Part shown: piece by piece, positions 27,032-37,770 of the stretch | Layout of the letters: every line of letters starts with the position of its first letter | Position numbering within the stretch: the first letter of the stretch is position 1 | Position numbers and translations under genes: made by a program | Source: Cyanobium sp. FGCU6 | Lineage (GTDB): Bacteria > Cyanobacteriota > Cyanobacteriia > PCC-6307 > Cyanobiaceae | DNA length: 63,566 nucleotides | Assembly (NCBI GenBank): GCA_024958655.1 | Contig: JANWUR010000019.1 | Location: 1 to 63,566, forward strand | Reading direction: 5' to 3' | Notes under the pieces: model-generated | The model's input: only the letters and a program-made list of their open reading frames with translations | Database searches by the model: none | Told to the model about the DNA's origin: nothing

Positions 27032-28234
27032 ATGCAGCCGCAGATCAACGGCATCCCCGTCCCTCCCGCAATGGCGAGCGAACCGGCCTCCCCCTTCCCC
27101 GTCGATCTCACGTCCTTGCAGGAGAACCGCGACATGAGCCAGGCACCGGCGAGCACCAATGGCATCGTCCCCAGCCAGTCGGCACGAATCGAGGTGATCG
27201 GCGTGGGCGGCGGCGGCAGCAACGCCGTGAACCGGATGATCGCCTCCGATCTCCAGGGGGTGGGCTACCGGGTTCTGAACACCGATGCCCAGGCCCTGCT
27301 GCAGTCGGCCGCCCGCCAGCGGATCCAGCTGGGTCAGAAGCTCACCCGCGGCCTCGGCGCCGGCGGCAATCCGGTGATCGGCCAGAAGGCGGCCGAGGAA
27401 TCCCGCTCGGATCTGCAGCAGTCGCTCGAAGGTGCCGACCTCGTCTTCATCGCCGCGGGCATGGGAGGCGGCACGGGCACCGGAGCCGCACCGATCCTGG
27501 CCGAGGTGGCCAAGGAGTGCGGCGCCCTCACGGTGGGGATCGTCACCAAGCCCTTCGGGTTTGAAGGCCGTCGCCGTCTTCGCCAGGCCGAGGAGGGCAT
27601 CGCCCGGCTGGCGGAGAACGTGGACACCCTGATCGTGATCCCGAACGACCGGCTGCGCGACGCGATCGCCGGCGCTCCGCTGCAGGATGCCTTCCGCGCC
27701 GCCGACGACGTGCTGCGCATGGCCGTGAAGGGCATCACCGACATCATCACCAAGCCGGGCCTGGTGAACGTCGACTTCGCCGACGTGCGCTCGGTGATGG
27801 CCGATGCGGGCACCGCCCTGCTGGGCATCGGGGTGGGGTCCGGCCGCTCCCGCGCCAGCGAGGCCGCCCAGGCAGCGATCAGCAGCCCCCTGCTGGAATC
27901 GGCGCGAATCGAAGGGGCCCGCGGCTGCGTGATCAACATCAGCGGCGGCAAGGACATGACCCTCGAAGACATGACCACGGCTTCTGAGGTGATCTACGAC
28001 GCGGTGGATCCCGACGCCAACATCATCGTGGGTGCGGTGGTGGACGAGAGCCTCGACGGCGAGATCCACGTGACCGTGATCGCCACCGGTTTTGAGGGCC
28101 AGGGCACCCACAGCCTCGACCGTCCGGCTGTGGCCAGCAGCTTCAGCAACGTGTTCACACCCGAGGCCGGCGGCGACGAGAGGGGCGCAATGATTCCACC
28201 GTTCCTGCTCAACCGCCAGGGTCGCATCGACTGA
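27032..28234 (+). CDS. ftsZ: Cell division GTPase FtsZ
   Basis: FtsZ polymerises at midcell into the Z ring. Visible motifs are IGVGGGGSNAVNRMI, the GTP-binding GMGGGTGTGAAP, and NVDFADVRSVM with the T7 synergy loop nearby. The start is uncertain between ATG 27032, 27071 and 27134; the conserved core begins near IEVIGVGG (residue ~54 of the longest form). The product is 400 residues from 27032. Confidence 0.97.
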   Translation: MQPQINGIPVPPAMASEPASPFPVDLTSLQENRDMSQAPASTNGIVPSQSARIEVIGVGGGGSNAVNRMIASDLQGVGYRVLNTDAQALLQSAARQRIQLGQKLTRGLGAGGNPVIGQKAAEESRSDLQQSLEGADLVFIAAGMGGGTGTGAAPILAEVAKECGALTVGIVTKPFGFEGRRRLRQAEEGIARLAENVDTLIVIPNDRLRDAIAGAPLQDAFRAADDVLRMAVKGITDIITKPGLVNVDFADVRSVMADAGTALLGIGVGSGRSRASEAAQAAISSPLLESARIEGARGCVINISGGKDMTLEDMTTASEVIYDAVDPDANIIVGAVVDESLDGEIHVTVIATGFEGQGTHSLDRPAVASSFSNVFTPEAGGDERGAMIPPFLLNRQGRID

Positions 28235-28372
28235 TCCCCAGAGAAGGTTCTGAGGGGGCCTGAGGGCACGGAAAGCCGAATTTCCGCTGCTCTCTGGTCC
28301 ATTCCCTTGCGCAGACGGCGCTGAGCGGGGTGCCGTTGCAACTGCAGTGTGCTGATGCGGCAGGAAGGTGGT

Positions 28373-28466
28373 GACCCGGAGTCCACGCCTGCCCTGAGCA
28401 TCCCGTGTGGCTGCTCCCTTCCGGTCCTGACCAGATCTGGGCGTCGGGGCCGCGTGGGTCCGAGTC
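28373..28466 (-). ncRNA. ffs: Signal recognition particle RNA (4.5S type)
   Basis: On the minus strand this reads GGTCAGGACCGGAAGGGAGCAGCC as the conserved tetraloop-domain (split in two: GGTCAGGACCGGAAGG and GAGCAGCC), and its ends GACTCGGACCCACGC and GCGTGGACTCCGGGTC pair to form the long hairpin. The ~94-nt length fits the short bacterial SRP RNA. Ends are estimated from the stem. Confidence 0.92.
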
Positions 28467-28481
28467 GAAGGGATGCTAGCA

Positions 28482-29330
28482 ATGCCCCAGCCGCGATCCC
28501 GGTCCGTGCCCCAGCGCCCCGCCGATCTCCAGCTGCGCAAGCAGGCCGGGCTGCCGATCACGGTGCTCACTGCCTGGGATGCCCTTTCGGGGGCGGTGGT
28601 GGCCGAGGCGGGCGCCGATGCGGTGCTGGTGGGCGACTCCCTGGCGATGGTGGTGCTCGGCCACGCCACCACCCTGCCGGTGACCCTCGACGAGATGCTG
28701 CAGCACACCCGGGCGGTGGCGCGGGGTCTGGAGGCGGCCCGCAGCGCTACCGCCGGCGGCCGGCCACTGATCATCTGCGATCTGCCCTTCCTCAGCTACC
28801 AGTGCAGCCCTGATGAGGCGGTGGCGGCAGCCGGGCGGGTGTTGAAGGAGACGGCCGCCGCAGCCGTGAAGCTGGAGGGCGCCGAACCGGAGACCGTGGC
28901 GGTGATCGACCGGCTGGTGCGGGCCGGCATCCCGGTGATGGGGCACCTGGGGCTGACGCCCCAGTCGGTGCACCGGCTCGGCTACCGGCGCCAGGCCGGC
29001 GATCCGGTGAGCCAGAACCGCCTGCGCCGCCAGGCCCTTGCCCTCGAGGCCGCGGGCTGCTTCGCCCTGGTGCTGGAGCACATCCCGGGCGAGCTGGCCA
29101 CCGAACTGAGCGGGCGCCTGGCGATCCCGGTGATCGGCATCGGCGCCGGCGACGCCTGCGACGGCCAGGTGCGCGTCACCGCCGACCTGCTGGGACTGAC
29201 GTTGCACCAGCCCCCGTTCAGCCCGCCGCTGCTGGACGGGCGGGGGCTGGCGGTGGAGGCCCTGCGGGGCTGGATCCGGGCTCAGCGGACGCCCACCACG
29301 CCAGCAGCTCCCTCAGCACCGCATTGCTGA
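28482..29330 (+). CDS. panB: 3-methyl-2-oxobutanoate hydroxymethyltransferase
   Basis: PanB makes ketopantoate in pantothenate/CoA synthesis. The 282-residue TIM barrel shows [59 protein letters not shown] and [10 protein letters not shown] second ATG 3 codons upstream (28473) is possible. Its 3' end overlaps the convergent hemW end by 113 bp. Confidence 0.95.
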   Translation: MPQPRSRSVPQRPADLQLRKQAGLPITVLTAWDALSGAVVAEAGADAVLVGDSLAMVVLGHATTLPVTLDEMLQHTRAVARGLEAARSATAGGRPLIICDLPFLSYQCSPDEAVAAAGRVLKETAAAAVKLEGAEPETVAVIDRLVRAGIPVMGHLGLTPQSVHRLGYRRQAGDPVSQNRLRRQALALEAAGCFALVLEHIPGELATELSGRLAIPVIGIGAGDACDGQVRVTADLLGLTLHQPPFSPPLLDGRGLAVEALRGWIRAQRTPTTPAAPSAPHC

Positions 29331-30516
29331 GGGCCAGCCCCTGCGGATCGCTCAGCCGCCAGCGCGGCCCCTCCACCAGCAGCAGGCCGCGCCGCTCGAA
29401 CGGCGCCAGCTGCGCCCGCAGCTCCTCCAGGGCGGCAGCATCCAGGCCGTGCTCCGCCGCCAGCGCCGCCAGGTTCACCCCTTCCCGCCGGCGCAGCCCC
29501 ACCAGCAGCCGCTCGTCGGCGGGCATGCCCCGGGGGAGGCCGGACTCCTCCTGAGGGGTTCCCGCGGCCAGCCAGGCCCTGTAGCCCTCGCGGGTGCGCG
29601 GCCGGGCGGTGCGCACGCCCCGGGGAGCCGAGGTGGCCCCCATGCCGAAGCCCCACCAGCCGGCACCGCTCCAGTAGACGCGGTTGTGGCGGGAGGCGTG
29701 GCCCGGCAGGGCATGGTTCGACACCTCGTAGCGGCCGAAGCCCGCGGCGGCGAGCCGCCGGCCGGTGTGCTCCAGGAGATCGGCCCCCAGGTCGTCGTCG
29801 GGGAGGTCGAGCTCGCCCCGCTGGCGCCGCCGCTCAAACACCGTGCCGGGCTCCACGATCAGGTCGTAGACCGAAAGATGGGGGGCCCCGCAGGCGATCG
29901 CCCGCTCCAGCTGAGCGTCCCAGTGGGCCAGGGTCTGGCCCGGCAGCCCCTGGATCAGATCGAGGCTCCAGCTGGCCAGATCGCCGCGCCGCCTGGCCGC
30001 CCGCAGCCAGGCGCAGGCCTGCTCCAGATCGGCGCCGCGGTGGCGGCGTCCCAGGCCGGCCAGCACGGCATCGTCGAAGCTCTGGCCGCCCAGGCTCACC
30101 CGGTTGATGCCCGCCTGCAGGTAACCGGTCAGCCGCGCCTGGTCGAAGCTGGCGGGATCGAGCTCCAGGGTCATCTCGGCGCCGGGCATCAGGCCGAACC
30201 TCCGCTCCAGGGCCGCCAGCACTTCGGCCACCTGCTCCGGCGTGAGCAGCGAGGGGGTACCGCCGCCCAGATACACGGTGGCCAGGGGCGGACCGGCGGG
30301 GGCGGCGGCGATCTCCCGGTGCAGCAGGGTGAGGTAGGCGCTGATCGAAGCGGATCCGGGACCGCCCGCCCCATCGGCCCGATCGCCGAGCGGCACCACA
30401 GGAAAATCGCAGTAGAAGCAGCGGCGGTGGCAGAAGGGGATATGGAGGTAAGCGGAGCGGGGCGGCCGCGTCACGGGCGGTAACCCCTCGCTGGCAATCC
30501 GCTCCGGATCCGTCAT
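29218..30516 (-). CDS. hemW: Radical SAM heme chaperone HemW
   Basis: HemW is a HemN-like radical-SAM protein that transfers heme rather than oxidising coproporphyrinogen. The 432-residue protein has [17 protein letters not shown] with CxxxCxxC (here C-x3-C-x2-C), [29 protein letters not shown] and the HemN C-terminal domain. ATG 30516 excludes 132 codons of antisense tRNA-protein noise upstream. It ends in a Pro/Ala-rich tail overlapping panB. Confidence 0.93.
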   Translation of the reverse strand: MTDPERIASEGLPPVTRPPRSAYLHIPFCHRRCFYCDFPVVPLGDRADGAGGPGSASISAYLTLLHREIAAAPAGPPLATVYLGGGTPSLLTPEQVAEVLAALERRFGLMPGAEMTLELDPASFDQARLTGYLQAGINRVSLGGQSFDDAVLAGLGRRHRGADLEQACAWLRAARRRGDLASWSLDLIQGLPGQTLAHWDAQLERAIACGAPHLSVYDLIVEPGTVFERRRQRGELDLPDDDLGADLLEHTGRRLAAAGFGRYEVSNHALPGHASRHNRVYWSGAGWWGFGMGATSAPRGVRTARPRTREGYRAWLAAGTPQEESGLPRGMPADERLLVGLRRREGVNLAALAAEHGLDAAALEELRAQLAPFERRGLLLVEGPRWRLSDPQGLALSNAVLRELLAWWASAEPGSSPAGPPPPAPARPAAAG

Positions 30517-30556
30517 GCTGCGGTGCTGATGTGATGGGCAGCCACAGGACCCCGGA

Positions 30557-31711
30557 ATGGTGGACTCCCTCATCCTGCTGCTGTTCGTGATCTCCGGCGG
30601 GGCCACGGGCTGGCTGGGCGTGGATCTGCTGCCGGAACCGCTGCTGGTGCAGGTGACCAACCCCGAGGGGCTGCGCACGGTGCTGGGCGGCTTCGGCGCC
30701 TTCTTCGGCCTGATCGCCGGTTTCCTGTTCCAGCAGCTGCGCCGTCGCCTGATGGCGCAGGTGCGCAGTGTGCCCACCGACCTGCTGGTGAGCCGGGCGG
30801 TGGGGCTGATCCTGGGGCTGCTGGTGGCGAACCTGCTGCTGGCGCCGATCCTGCTGCTGCCGCTGCCCTGGGAGGTGGTGCTGGTGAAGCCGCTGGCGGC
30901 GGTGCTCAGCAACGTGTTCTTCGGGGTGCTGGGCTACAACCTCGCCGAGGTCCACGGCCGCACCCTGCTGCGCCTGTTCAACCCCACCAGCACCGAGGCG
31001 CTGCTGGTGGCCGAAGGCGTGCTGCAACCCGCCAGCGCCAAGATCCTCGACACCAGCGTGATCATCGACGGCCGCATCCGCGGGCTGCTCGAGAGCGGGC
31101 TGCTGGAGGGTCAGGTGATCGTGGCCCAGTGCGTGATCGACGAACTGCAGGCCCTGGCCGACTCGGGCAACGGCGAGAAGCGCGGCAAGGGGCGCCGCGG
31201 ACTCAAGCTGCTCTCGGAGCTGCGCGAGGCCTATGGCCGGCGGCTGGTGGTGAACAGCACCCGCTACGAGGGCAACGGCGTCGATGATCGCCTGCTGTCG
31301 CTCACGGCCGACACCGGCGGCACCCTGCTCACGGCCGACTACAACCTGGCCAAGGTGGCCGAGGTGCGCGAGCTGAAGGTGCTCAACCTCAGCGAGCTGG
31401 TGATCGCCCTGCGGCCCGAGGTGCAGCCCGGCGACGGGCTTCAGATCAAGATCGTGCGCGAAGGCAAGGAGGCGGCCCAGGGGGTGGGTTACCTGGAGGA
31501 CGGCACCATGGTGGTGGTGGAGGATGCCCGCAGCCGCATCGGCGAGCGCCTGGCCGTGGTGATCACCGGAGCCCTGCAGACGCCCACGGGCCGCATGGTG
31601 TTCGCCCGCACCGAGGGACCGGCGGCCGCAGGGGGAACGGAGCGCAGCGGCGGCAAGGGGGGCGGGAAACCCATCGGCGCCCGCGGGCACGGCACTCCTG
31701 ACCCCCGCTAG
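30557..31711 (+). CDS. PIN/TRAM domain membrane protein
   Basis: The 384-residue protein has four N-terminal membrane segments (residues ~5-120), a PIN nuclease-like domain (ILDTSVIIDGRI; CVIDELQALAD; LLTADYNLAKVAEV) with its acidic residues, and a C-terminal TRAM RNA-binding domain (QIKIVREGKEAAQGVGYLED). This is the YacL-like architecture known from Gram-positives and cyanobacteria. Role unknown, RNA cleavage or binding likely. It starts 40 bp after the divergent hemW start. Confidence 0.9.
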   Translation: MVDSLILLLFVISGGATGWLGVDLLPEPLLVQVTNPEGLRTVLGGFGAFFGLIAGFLFQQLRRRLMAQVRSVPTDLLVSRAVGLILGLLVANLLLAPILLLPLPWEVVLVKPLAAVLSNVFFGVLGYNLAEVHGRTLLRLFNPTSTEALLVAEGVLQPASAKILDTSVIIDGRIRGLLESGLLEGQVIVAQCVIDELQALADSGNGEKRGKGRRGLKLLSELREAYGRRLVVNSTRYEGNGVDDRLLSLTADTGGTLLTADYNLAKVAEVRELKVLNLSELVIALRPEVQPGDGLQIKIVREGKEAAQGVGYLEDGTMVVVEDARSRIGERLAVVITGALQTPTGRMVFARTEGPAAAGGTERSGGKGGGKPIGARGHGTPDPR

Positions 31712-31742
31712 GCTCCCCTTTCGTGCCCCCTGGAAGCTGCGG

Positions 31743-32426
31743 ATGACGGCGTCGGCCCCCTATTACGGCGATTCCGCCGTGCTGCGTACGCCGCCTCCCG
31801 ACCTGGAGTCGCTGCTGCTCAAGGAGCGGATCGTCTACCTGGGCCTGCCCCTGTTCTCCGACGACGACCTCAAGCGTCAGGTGGGGGTGGATGTGACCGA
31901 GCTGATCATCGCCCAGCTGCTGTATCTGGAGTTCGACAACCCGGAGAAGCCGATCTTCTTCTACATCAACTCCACCGGCACCAGCTGGTACACCGGCGAT
32001 GCGATCGGCTTCGAGACCGAAGCCTTCGCCATCTGCGACACCCTGCGCTATGTGAAGCCGCCGGTGCACACCATCTGCATCGGCCAGGCGATGGGCACCG
32101 CGGCGATGATTCTCAGCGCTGGCACGAAAGGGCAGCGTGCCGCTCTGCCGCATGCCTCGATCGTGCTGCACCAGCCCCGCTCCGGCGCCCGCGGCCAGGC
32201 CAGCGACATCCAGATCCGCGCCAAGGAGGTGCTGCACAACAAGCACACCATGCTGGAGATGCTCGCGGAGAACACCGGCCGCAGCGTCGAGCAGCTCTCC
32301 CGCGACTCCGACCGCATGACCTACATGACGGCCGAGGAAGCCAGGGAGTATGGCCTGATCGACCGCGTGCTCAGCAGCCAGAAGCAGCTGCCCACCCCGG
32401 TGCCCATGGCCGCCGGCCTGGGCTGA
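31743..32426 (+). CDS. clpR: ClpP-like subunit ClpR (catalytically inactive)
   Basis: The 227-residue ClpP-fold protein has the cyanobacterial ClpR arrangement. At the nucleophile position the usual G-x-A-S-M-G is [12 protein letters not shown], with Gly118 in place of Ser. The oxyanion-side Gly-rich segment and the His (LHQPRSG) remain. It forms a mixed Clp ring with ClpP3; order clpR-clpP3 matches the family pattern. Confidence 0.93.
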   Translation: MTASAPYYGDSAVLRTPPPDLESLLLKERIVYLGLPLFSDDDLKRQVGVDVTELIIAQLLYLEFDNPEKPIFFYINSTGTSWYTGDAIGFETEAFAICDTLRYVKPPVHTICIGQAMGTAAMILSAGTKGQRAALPHASIVLHQPRSGARGQASDIQIRAKEVLHNKHTMLEMLAENTGRSVEQLSRDSDRMTYMTAEEAREYGLIDRVLSSQKQLPTPVPMAAGLG

Positions 32427-32475
32427 TCACACCCTTCCTTCTTCTCACCCCCCGTCCGCTTCCTCCCCTCGACCC

Positions 32476-33078
32476 ATGCCCATCGGCACTCCCAGCGTTC
32501 CCTACCGCCTCCCCGGCAGCCAGTACGAGCGCTGGGTCGACATCTACACCCGCCTGGGCGTCGAGCGGATCCTGTTCCTCGGCCAGGAGGTGAACGACGC
32601 GGTGGCCAACCGACTGGTGGCCCAGATGCTCTATCTCGACTCCGAGGACAGCTCCAAGCCGATCCTGCTTTACATCAACTCGCCCGGCGGCTCGGTGACC
32701 GCCGGCCTGGCGATCTACGACACCATGCAGTACGTGAAATCCGACGTGGTGACGATCTGCGTGGGTCTGGCGGCCTCGATGGGGGCCTTCCTGCTGGCGG
32801 CCGGCACCAAGGGCAAGCGTCTGGCCCTGCCCCACAGCCGGATCATGATCCACCAGCCCCTGGGCGGCACCAGCCAGCGCCAGGCCAGCGACATCGAGAT
32901 CGAGGCCCGCGAGATCCTGCGCATCAAGGACATGCTCAACCAGAGCATGGCCGACATGACCGGCCAGAGCCTGGAGAAGATCACCAAGGACACCGACCGC
33001 GACTACTTCCTCAGCGCCGCCGAGGCCAGGGACTACGGCCTGATCGACCGGGTGATCGCCCATCCCAGCGAGGCCTGA
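32476..33078 (+). CDS. clpP3: ATP-dependent Clp protease proteolytic subunit ClpP3
   Basis: This 200-residue ClpP is the active partner. The triad is Ser101 in [11 protein letters not shown], His126 in [10 protein letters not shown] and Asp in [11 protein letters not shown]. It partners ClpR (49 bp upstream) and, in cyanobacteria, the ClpC AAA+ chaperone; S. elongatus ClpP3/R is essential. Confidence 0.95.
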   Translation: MPIGTPSVPYRLPGSQYERWVDIYTRLGVERILFLGQEVNDAVANRLVAQMLYLDSEDSSKPILLYINSPGGSVTAGLAIYDTMQYVKSDVVTICVGLAASMGAFLLAAGTKGKRLALPHSRIMIHQPLGGTSQRQASDIEIEAREILRIKDMLNQSMADMTGQSLEKITKDTDRDYFLSAAEARDYGLIDRVIAHPSEA

Positions 33079-33080
33079 GC

Positions 33081-33266
33081 TTGGCGACCTCGCTTGCCGA
33101 TGCCGCCGATGCCTTCTACGCGGCGGGCAACCGGATGCTGGCGGGAGATCCCTCCGGGTTCGAAGCGATCACCACCGACATCCGGGCGACCACGATCTTC
33201 CGCAGGGAGGCGGGCCAATGGCGGGTGGTGCATCACCACACCGATCGCTTCAGCCCTGGCCCGTGA
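33081..33266 (+). pseudogene. SnoaL/NTF2-fold protein with its middle deleted
   Basis: A TTG-started 61-residue frame reads LADAADAFYAAGNRMLAGDP, the N-terminus of a DUF4440/SnoaL-like ketosteroid-isomerase-fold protein. It then jumps into IRATTIFRREAGQWRVVHHH, the family's C-terminus. About 60 residues of the middle are missing, in frame. It overlaps the convergent SnoaL-like gene by 17 bp. Confidence 0.75.
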
Positions 33267-33741
33267 ACGCCAGCAGCCGGCCGGCCACGCCCGGATCCAC
33301 CGGCAGGCCTGCAGGATCCAGGAGTCCGAGCTGGGCCAGCAGGCCCGCCTGATCCCAGTAGATGTGCTCGTAGGCCACCTTGCCGTCGCACACCCCCACG
33401 ATCGCCACCAGAGCCATCTCCACCCTCCGGCCGGTGGGCGCCACTCCCGGCAACAGGTGGCCCAGGGTTTCCGTGTGGGTGAAACGGATCACCAGCTCAT
33501 CCACCAGCCGCTCGCCGTTCATGGTCTGGGAGATCGTGATGAACTCCACATCCGGTGGGAAGAACTGCCCGATCAGGTGGGTGGCGTAGAACTCCTGCAC
33601 CGCAGCACGGCCGTTGCCGCCCGTCCCCGAGCCGAGGTTGATCAGGTGGGGCTCCTCCACCATGGTGGCCATCGTCGTGGCCAGATCGGCGTTGAGCTCG
33701 GCCTGCATGTGGGCCTGAAACAGGGTGGCCGGATCGGACAT
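33250..33741 (-). CDS. SnoaL-like / NTF2-fold protein
   Basis: The 163-residue protein (ATG 33741; 170 from ATG 33762) has the SnoaL-like cone-shaped fold: HMQAELNADLATTMATMVEE, INLGSGTGGNGRAAVQEFYA, GQFFPPDVEFITI, VEMALVAIVGVCDGKVAYEH. Such proteins bind or turn over small hydrophobic molecules; substrate unknown. It overlaps the degraded paralogue above. Confidence 0.75.
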   Translation of the reverse strand: MSDPATLFQAHMQAELNADLATTMATMVEEPHLINLGSGTGGNGRAAVQEFYATHLIGQFFPPDVEFITISQTMNGERLVDELVIRFTHTETLGHLLPGVAPTGRRVEMALVAIVGVCDGKVAYEHIYWDQAGLLAQLGLLDPAGLPVDPGVAGRLLAFTGQG

Positions 33742-33827
33742 GGGCAACCAGGAGGGTGTCATCCGAGGGGAGTGGCCGGAGCGTAGCCATGCAGCCCGCC
33801 CCAGCCCCGGTGCGGTCGCTTTCGTAA

Positions 33828-34859
<1,032 letters not shown>

Positions 34860-34872
34860 TCCGGGAGCGGCC

Positions 34873-35931
34873 GTGAGCAACCGTGCCGCCCTTCCCTCGC
34901 TTCTCTGGTTCAGCCAGCGCACCGCCCAGTCCCTCGCCGGGGCCTCGGCGGGCTGGTTGCTCAGCGGTCTGAGCCAGGCGCCGCTGGTCAACGGTCTGCT
35001 GCCGGCCCTCACCGCTTCCACCACGCTGTTGCCGCTGCGCCCCCGCGCCCGCCTCGGGATGGTGCTGCAGCTGTGCGGACTGCTGCTGCTGCTGGCGGTG
35101 GCCCTCAAGCGGCTGGGGCCTTCGCCGGTCTGGCCTCTGGTGGCCAGCGGCCTTGTGGGGCTGGGTCGCACCGCCAGCCTGCTGCCGCTGCAGCGCTGGC
35201 TGCTGGCGCCCCGGCGCCTGAGCCTGGTCTGGCTGCAGCGCCTGGGCGATGCCGGCGGGCTCACGGGCAGCCTGCTCACCGCCCTGCTGTTCCCGCTGCT
35301 GCGCAACACCGCTCCTCAGTTCGCCATGGCGGCACTGCTGCTGCTGCCCGGCCTGCTGCTGGTGTCCTCCCCCCGCTTCCGGCCGCCGCCGGCGAGTGCC
35401 CCGGTGTCCCCGGTCGCAGCTTCGGGCCTGGATCTTCGCAGCGGCGCCCAGGGCCTGCTGTTCGGTGCTCTGTTCGCCCTGCTGCCGCTGTGGGTGCGCA
35501 CGATCGGCGGCGGCGACTGCGTGGATTTCGGCCTGGTGCTGGCCGCCTACGGACTGGGCCGGATCCTCACCCTCCCCCTGCCCTTGCCGGGGTGGAGCCT
35601 TTATGCGGCCATGGCGCTGCTGCTGCAGGCCACCACCTGGCTGCCGGCCTGGGGATCCACGGCGCTGTTCGTGCCGCTGGGGGCCCTGGCCGCCGGCAGC
35701 GATGGGCGCCTGGCCGCCTCCCTCACCGCCGGGGAAGGGCAAAGGAGCGTCGGTGCTGCGGAGGGACTGGCACGGATCGACCGATCGCTGGCCATCGGCA
35801 GCCTGGTGGGAAGCCTCGCCATGGGCGCCGGCAGCCAGCTGCTGGGCCTGCCCCATGCCCGGATCCTGATCGTGGCCGCCTATGGGCTGGCGGCCCTGGT
35901 GCTCCCCCGCCGCCACGCCGCCACAGCGTGA
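34873..35931 (+). CDS. Multi-pass membrane protein, MFS-like
   Basis: The 352-residue protein has about ten hydrophobic segments (LLPLRPRARLGMVLQLCGLL, PQFAMAALLLLPGLLLVSS, FGLVLAAYGLGRILTLPLP) and resembles a shortened major facilitator. I do not recognise the substrate. It lies 13 bp after ilvC and overlaps cbiB (GTGA). Confidence 0.7.
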   Translation: MSNRAALPSLLWFSQRTAQSLAGASAGWLLSGLSQAPLVNGLLPALTASTTLLPLRPRARLGMVLQLCGLLLLLAVALKRLGPSPVWPLVASGLVGLGRTASLLPLQRWLLAPRRLSLVWLQRLGDAGGLTGSLLTALLFPLLRNTAPQFAMAALLLLPGLLLVSSPRFRPPPASAPVSPVAASGLDLRSGAQGLLFGALFALLPLWVRTIGGGDCVDFGLVLAAYGLGRILTLPLPLPGWSLYAAMALLLQATTWLPAWGSTALFVPLGALAAGSDGRLAASLTAGEGQRSVGAAEGLARIDRSLAIGSLVGSLAMGAGSQLLGLPHARILIVAAYGLAALVLPRRHAATA

Positions 35932-36995
35932 CGTTGCCCGTGCTGCTGCTGGTGCCGGCGGCCGCCTCCCTCGATCGGCTGGTGGGCGATCCGCGGAACT
36001 GGATCCATCCGGTGCAGGCGATGGGGGCGGTGATCAGCGGGCTGAGGGGCCCCGCCGAAGCCTGGGCAGGCGACCGTCCGGGGCGGCTGCGCCTGGCCGG
36101 AGTGGCGATCACCCTGGGGCTGGTGGGCGGCAGCGGCGCCGCGGGCTGGGCCGTGGAACGGCTGGCGGTGGGCCTGCCCGCGGTGGGGGTGCCGCTGCTG
36201 CTGCTGGGGCTGGCCAGCGCCCTGGCGGGCCGCAGCCTGGAGCAGGCGGTGAACGCGGTGCTCGAGGCCCTGCCCAGCGAGCCCGCCGCCATCGGCCCAG
36301 AGACGGCCGATCGCCTGGAGCCCGCCCGCGAACGCCTGCGCTGGATCGTCGGCCGGCAGGTGGACAGCCTGCCGGAGGCCGAACTGCTGCGGGCGGCGGC
36401 CGAAACCGCCGCCGAGAATGCGGTGGACGGCTTGTTCGCCCCCCTGTTCTGGATGCTGGCGGGGGCCCTGCTGCTGGTCGCCGCGCCCGCTGGAGCCACC
36501 TGGCCGGGCCCCCTGGCCCTGAGCTGGGCCTTCAAGGCCGCCAGCACCCTCGATTCGATGCTGGGCTACCGCACGGGTCGGCTGCGCTGGCTGGGCACGG
36601 CGGGCGCCCGCCTCGACGACCTGCTGGTGTGGCTCCCCGCCCGCCTGGTGGCCCTGAGCCTGCCGCTGGCGGCGGGTCGGCCTGGTGCCACCGGAGCGCT
36701 CTGGCGGGCCGCCCTGGCCGAAGGGGCCGCGGATCCCTCCCCCAACGCCGGCGTGTCCCAGGCCGCCTTCGCCCATGCGGCCGGGGTGCGGCTGGGGGGC
36801 CTCAACCGCTACGGCAGCGGCTGGCGCCAGAAACCGATCCTGGCGGCAGCGGCATCACTGCCGGACAGGGCTGCGGTGGGCAGGATCCTCGCGCTCAGCC
36901 GCCGGCTGGAACTGCTGTGGCTGTTGGGAGGCACGGTGGTGCTGGGAGTGATCAGCCTGCTGGCGGCACCCGGAGGCCCCCAGAGCACTCAGTAA
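35928..36995 (+). CDS. cbiB: Adenosylcobinamide-phosphate synthase (CbiB/CobD)
   Basis: CbiB joins aminopropanol to adenosylcobyric acid in the membrane. The 355-residue product has LDRLVGDPRNWIHPVQAMG, the ETAAENAVDGLFAPLFW signature, DDLLVWLPARL and AGALGLRLGG-like C-terminal segments. GTG 35928 overlaps the previous stop. Its end overlaps the convergent sugar transferase by 7 bp. Confidence 0.92.
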   Translation: MTLPVLLLVPAAASLDRLVGDPRNWIHPVQAMGAVISGLRGPAEAWAGDRPGRLRLAGVAITLGLVGGSGAAGWAVERLAVGLPAVGVPLLLLGLASALAGRSLEQAVNAVLEALPSEPAAIGPETADRLEPARERLRWIVGRQVDSLPEAELLRAAAETAAENAVDGLFAPLFWMLAGALLLVAAPAGATWPGPLALSWAFKAASTLDSMLGYRTGRLRWLGTAGARLDDLLVWLPARLVALSLPLAAGRPGATGALWRAALAEGAADPSPNAGVSQAAFAHAAGVRLGGLNRYGSGWRQKPILAAAASLPDRAAVGRILALSRRLELLWLLGGTVVLGVISLLAAPGGPQSTQ

Positions 36996-37705
36996 GCACC
37001 GCGGTCGCGGGGATCGAGAATCACCAGGAAGGTGCGGGCAATGATGTTGAGATCGAGGCGAAAGCTGCGGTGGCGGGCGTAGCGCACGTCGAGCTTCACC
37101 CGTTTTTCGTAGCTGAGGTTGTTGCGGCCCGAAACCTGCCAGAGGCCCGTGAGGCCCGGACGCACGGCGAGCACCTCATCCATGCGGTCGCCGTAGCGGG
37201 GCAGCTCCTTGCGCACGATCGGCCGCGGGCCCACCACGCTCATCTCACCCCGCAGCACGTTGAGGAACTGGGGCAGCTCATCGAGACTGGAGCGGCGCAG
37301 GAACTTGCCCAGACGGGTGATGCGGGGATCGTTGCGCAGCTTGAAATCGTTGCGGAACTCCTCTTCCAGGTCGGGGGACTGGGCCAGCACCGCCGAGAGC
37401 ACCTTGTCGGCATCGCGCCGCATCGTGCGGAACTTGATGCAGCCGAAGCTGCGGTATCCCCGCCCCACGCGCTGCTGCACATAGAACACCGGGCCCCGGG
37501 AGGTGAGCTTGACCAGCAGGCCGAGCAGCAGGAACACCGGCGAGCCCAGGGTGAGCACCGCCAGAGAGAACACGATGTCGCCGCTGCGCTTGATCACCCG
37601 CGAACGCCGTGACTGCAGCTCGATCAGCTGCTCGGCGGAGAGAAGCTGAGGGGGAACGCTGAGCAGCGGCGGATGACCGACGGTGGTGGCTGCGGTGGAG
37701 ACCAT
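36989..37705 (-). CDS. Sugar transferase (WcaJ/undecaprenyl-phosphate sugar phosphotransferase)
   Basis: The 238-residue initiating phosphosugar transferase has one membrane hairpin (DIVFSLAVLTLGSPVFLLLG), then RVGRGYRSFGCIKFRTM, the catalytic SLDELPQFLNVLRGEMSVVG (Asp-Glu) and RPGLTGLWQVSGRNNLSYE. It adds the first hexose-1-P to undecaprenyl phosphate for polysaccharide assembly. A glycosyltransferase lies downstream on the same strand. Confidence 0.92.
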   Translation of the reverse strand: MVSTAATTVGHPPLLSVPPQLLSAEQLIELQSRRSRVIKRSGDIVFSLAVLTLGSPVFLLLGLLVKLTSRGPVFYVQQRVGRGYRSFGCIKFRTMRRDADKVLSAVLAQSPDLEEEFRNDFKLRNDPRITRLGKFLRRSSLDELPQFLNVLRGEMSVVGPRPIVRKELPRYGDRMDEVLAVRPGLTGLWQVSGRNNLSYEKRVKLDVRYARHRSFRLDLNIIARTFLVILDPRDRGAY

Positions 37706-37770
37706 CGGGACGCCTGACGGTGCATGAATCTAAAGATGTGTCCAGCGCGAAACCCAGTCGGGAGGGTCAC

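Noticed and set aside
28235..28372. Terminator for ftsZ
   Set aside because: A CGGAAA...TTTCCG hairpin at about 28269 has no T-run after it, so I do not call it a Rho-independent terminator.
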